Origin: Candidatus Woesearchaeota archaeon
Lineage (GTDB): Archaea; Nanobdellota; Nanobdellia; Woesearchaeales; CG1-02-33-12
Direction of reading: 5' to 3'
NCBI GenBank assembly: GCA_017609385.1
Contig: JAFCEA010000035.1
Span: 1-6,531, forward strand
Length of the DNA: 6,531 bases
A program made the translations under genes and the position numbers. This document shows, one piece after another, positions 6,009 to 6,531 of the stretch. The notes under the pieces were generated by a model. The model did not search any database and was not told where the DNA came from. It worked only from the letters and a program-made list of their open reading frames with translations. Each line of letters begins with the position of its first letter. Positions within the stretch are counted from its first letter, which is position 1.

Positions 6009-6145
6009 CAAATGGAAACCCATTTGATATGCTTAGAAATCCAATGGATTTCTGGCATGCCAAAAATCTTTGATTTTTGAGCAGGTTGTGCGACATTCAA
6101 CTTCGTTGAAGTCCCACTCCTCGCTGCGCTCGCCAGTTATGAAAG
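6009..6145 (+). repeat. Hairpin-rich element, diverged second copy of the tRNA intron
   Basis: Starting two bases after the tRNA, this 137-nt stretch has the same ends and order of blocks as the intron. CAAATGG occurs at 6009 and 5891; TGCTTAG (6030) matches TGCTAAG (5913); CTGGCATGC (6052) matches CTGGCACGC (5920). CTCGCTGCGCTCGC (6120-6133) matches the intron's 5965-5978 at 13 of 14 bases, and TATGAAAGT (6138-6146) matches TACGAAAGT (5985-5993). Between the blocks it carries different and additional stem-loops: CAAATGG/CCATTTG (6009-6026), AGAAATCC/GGATTTCT (6035-6053, inside ATGC/GCAT), CAAAAATC/GATTTTTG (6061-6079) and TTCAAC/GTTGAA (6096-6110, extended by GAC/GTC and GTG/CAC). Most loops are three bases. 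No tRNA half flanks it on the 5' side other than the end of the valine tRNA. Its function is unknown. Confidence 0.6.
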
Positions 6146-6157
6146 TTTGAGTTAACA

Positions 6158-6191
6158 TATATAAATTCTTAAAAAAAGAAAACATTTATAA
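6158..6191 (+). promoter_or_regulatory. Two TATA-like boxes before the small zinc protein
   Basis: ATATAAA (about 6159-6165) and TTTATAA (6185-6191) lie in the AT-rich stretch after the hairpin element. From the second, transcription would start near 6214-6216, giving a short leader of about 9 nt that includes AGGGGAG (6214-6220). The first would start near 6189. Which is used cannot be decided. Confidence 0.4.
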
Positions 6192-6223
6192 GCTTAAAAA
6201 TTAATATTAATATAGGGGAGTTT

Positions 6224-6355
6224 ATGTACGATAGGTGTGAGGCGTGCGGAAAGCTTATAGTTTCTGCAGAAGACTGCAGGCTGCAGCTTGGTAATGATGG
6301 TGCTGTTCATACATACTGCCTTGAATGCAGCTCAAAACACATTGGAAAGCCTTAA
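6224..6355 (+). CDS. Small zinc-binding protein, LIM-like or zinc-ribbon (43 residues)
   Basis: The ATG at 6224 opens a 43-residue frame ending at TAA 6353-6355. It contains C5-x2-C8, then H29-x2-C32-x2-C35, plus C18. This C-x2-C...H/C-x2-C arrangement is the metal-binding pattern of a LIM half-domain or a small zinc ribbon (CEACGK near the start, HTYCLEC near the end). The spacing and codon use read as a real gene despite its size, and a purine-rich AGGGGAG (6214-6220) sits 3 nt before the ATG as a possible ribosome-binding site. No other domain, signal or membrane segment is present. The role is unknown; small zinc proteins of this kind in archaea are often nucleic-acid or protein adaptors, but nothing here shows that directly. 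It lies 45 bp before the next gene on the same strand and may be co-transcribed with it. Confidence 0.75.
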   Translation: MYDRCEACGKLIVSAEDCRLQLGNDGAVHTYCLECSSKHIGKP

Positions 6356-6400
6356 TTTACTATTCATCAGAATCTACTTAAACTAGGTAGTTGGTGTAAT

Positions 6401-6531
6401 ATGATAGACTCCTATTCTTTTGGTTCTTACATAATAGATGGAAAAGAGCATAAATGGGATATAAAGCTAATAAATAATAAGGTTTTCAGCTGGGTTGGAA
6501 GAAATGGCCACAACATAACTATAAATGATAT
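6401..6531 (+). CDS. Mth938-like (DUF498) protein, N-terminal part, cut by the window end
   Basis: The frame from ATG 6401 is open to the window edge (43 codons). The N-terminus MIDSYSFGSYIIDGKEHKWDIKLINNKV has the F-G-S-(x)-DG-K pattern and beta-hairpin spacing typical of the archaeal Mth938-like/DUF498 fold (COG1504-type), with a basic, tryptophan-containing segment (SWVGRNGHNI) after it. The biochemical role of this family in archaea is not established. No clear TATA box lies about 27 nt upstream; GGTG (6393-6396) is a weak ribosome-binding candidate. This fits co-transcription with the zinc protein ending 45 bp before. The family call is from pattern memory on a partial sequence. Confidence 0.7.
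   Translation, partial: MIDSYSFGSYIIDGKEHKWDIKLINNKVFSWVGRNGHNITIND

Noticed and set aside
5915..6100. Minus-strand open frame of about 61 codons across the tRNA and hairpin element
   Set aside because: It runs antisense through the tRNA 3' exon and through palindromes; the product is not protein-like and there is no promoter or ribosome-binding site.
5965..6133. CRISPR array suggested by the repeated CTCGCT-CGCTCGC strings
   Set aside because: There are only two copies, 155 bp apart, with no regular spacers, and they belong to two colinear, structured elements.

Overview
This AT-rich, gene-dense window is archaeal, most likely from a DPANN-type lineage (Woesearchaeota/Pacearchaeota-like). 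The lineage is an inference from small archaeal-type genes, short spacers and lysine-rich proteins. The domain call rests on an archaeal replicative-type ATP-dependent DNA ligase, an XPD/Rad3 Fe-S helicase, an archaeal HD-domain protein, an Mth938-like protein, TATA boxes about 27 nt before start codons (leaderless transcription), and a tRNA interrupted in the T-loop by an intron with a bulge-helix-bulge (BHB) signature.

Layout. 1-62: possible 3' end of a plus-strand gene converging on the ligase. 73-2009 (minus): ATP-dependent DNA ligase, split in two frames by an exact 11-bp tandem duplication at 381-402; the upstream frame carries the catalytic motifs and the downstream remnant carries motif VI. 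2092-2772 (plus): nitroreductase-family flavoprotein, divergent from the ligase. 2823-4694 (plus): XPD-like DNA helicase. 4766-5182 (plus): small probable winged-helix protein. 5181-5238: long interrupted hairpin followed by a T tract. 5276-5827 (plus): HD-domain phosphohydrolase. 5832-6006 (plus): tRNA-Val(CAC) with a 102-nt intron at 59/60. 6009-6145: hairpin-rich element that looks like a diverged second copy of that intron. 6224-6355 (plus): 43-residue zinc-binding protein. 6401 to the window end (plus): start of an Mth938-like protein.

Working together. Ligase and XPD helicase both belong to DNA repair and replication, but the genes appear to be transcribed separately from their own promoters rather than as one operon. 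The most unusual part is 5832-6146. There a structured element sits precisely in the T-loop of a tRNA, where exact removal through a BHB restores a perfect tRNA, and a relative of the element follows two bases after the tRNA. This looks like a small family of tRNA-associated intron-like elements with conserved ends and variable hairpins. The second notable feature is the duplication-caused break of a normally essential ligase, which is either a recent reversible mutation or a sequence error.
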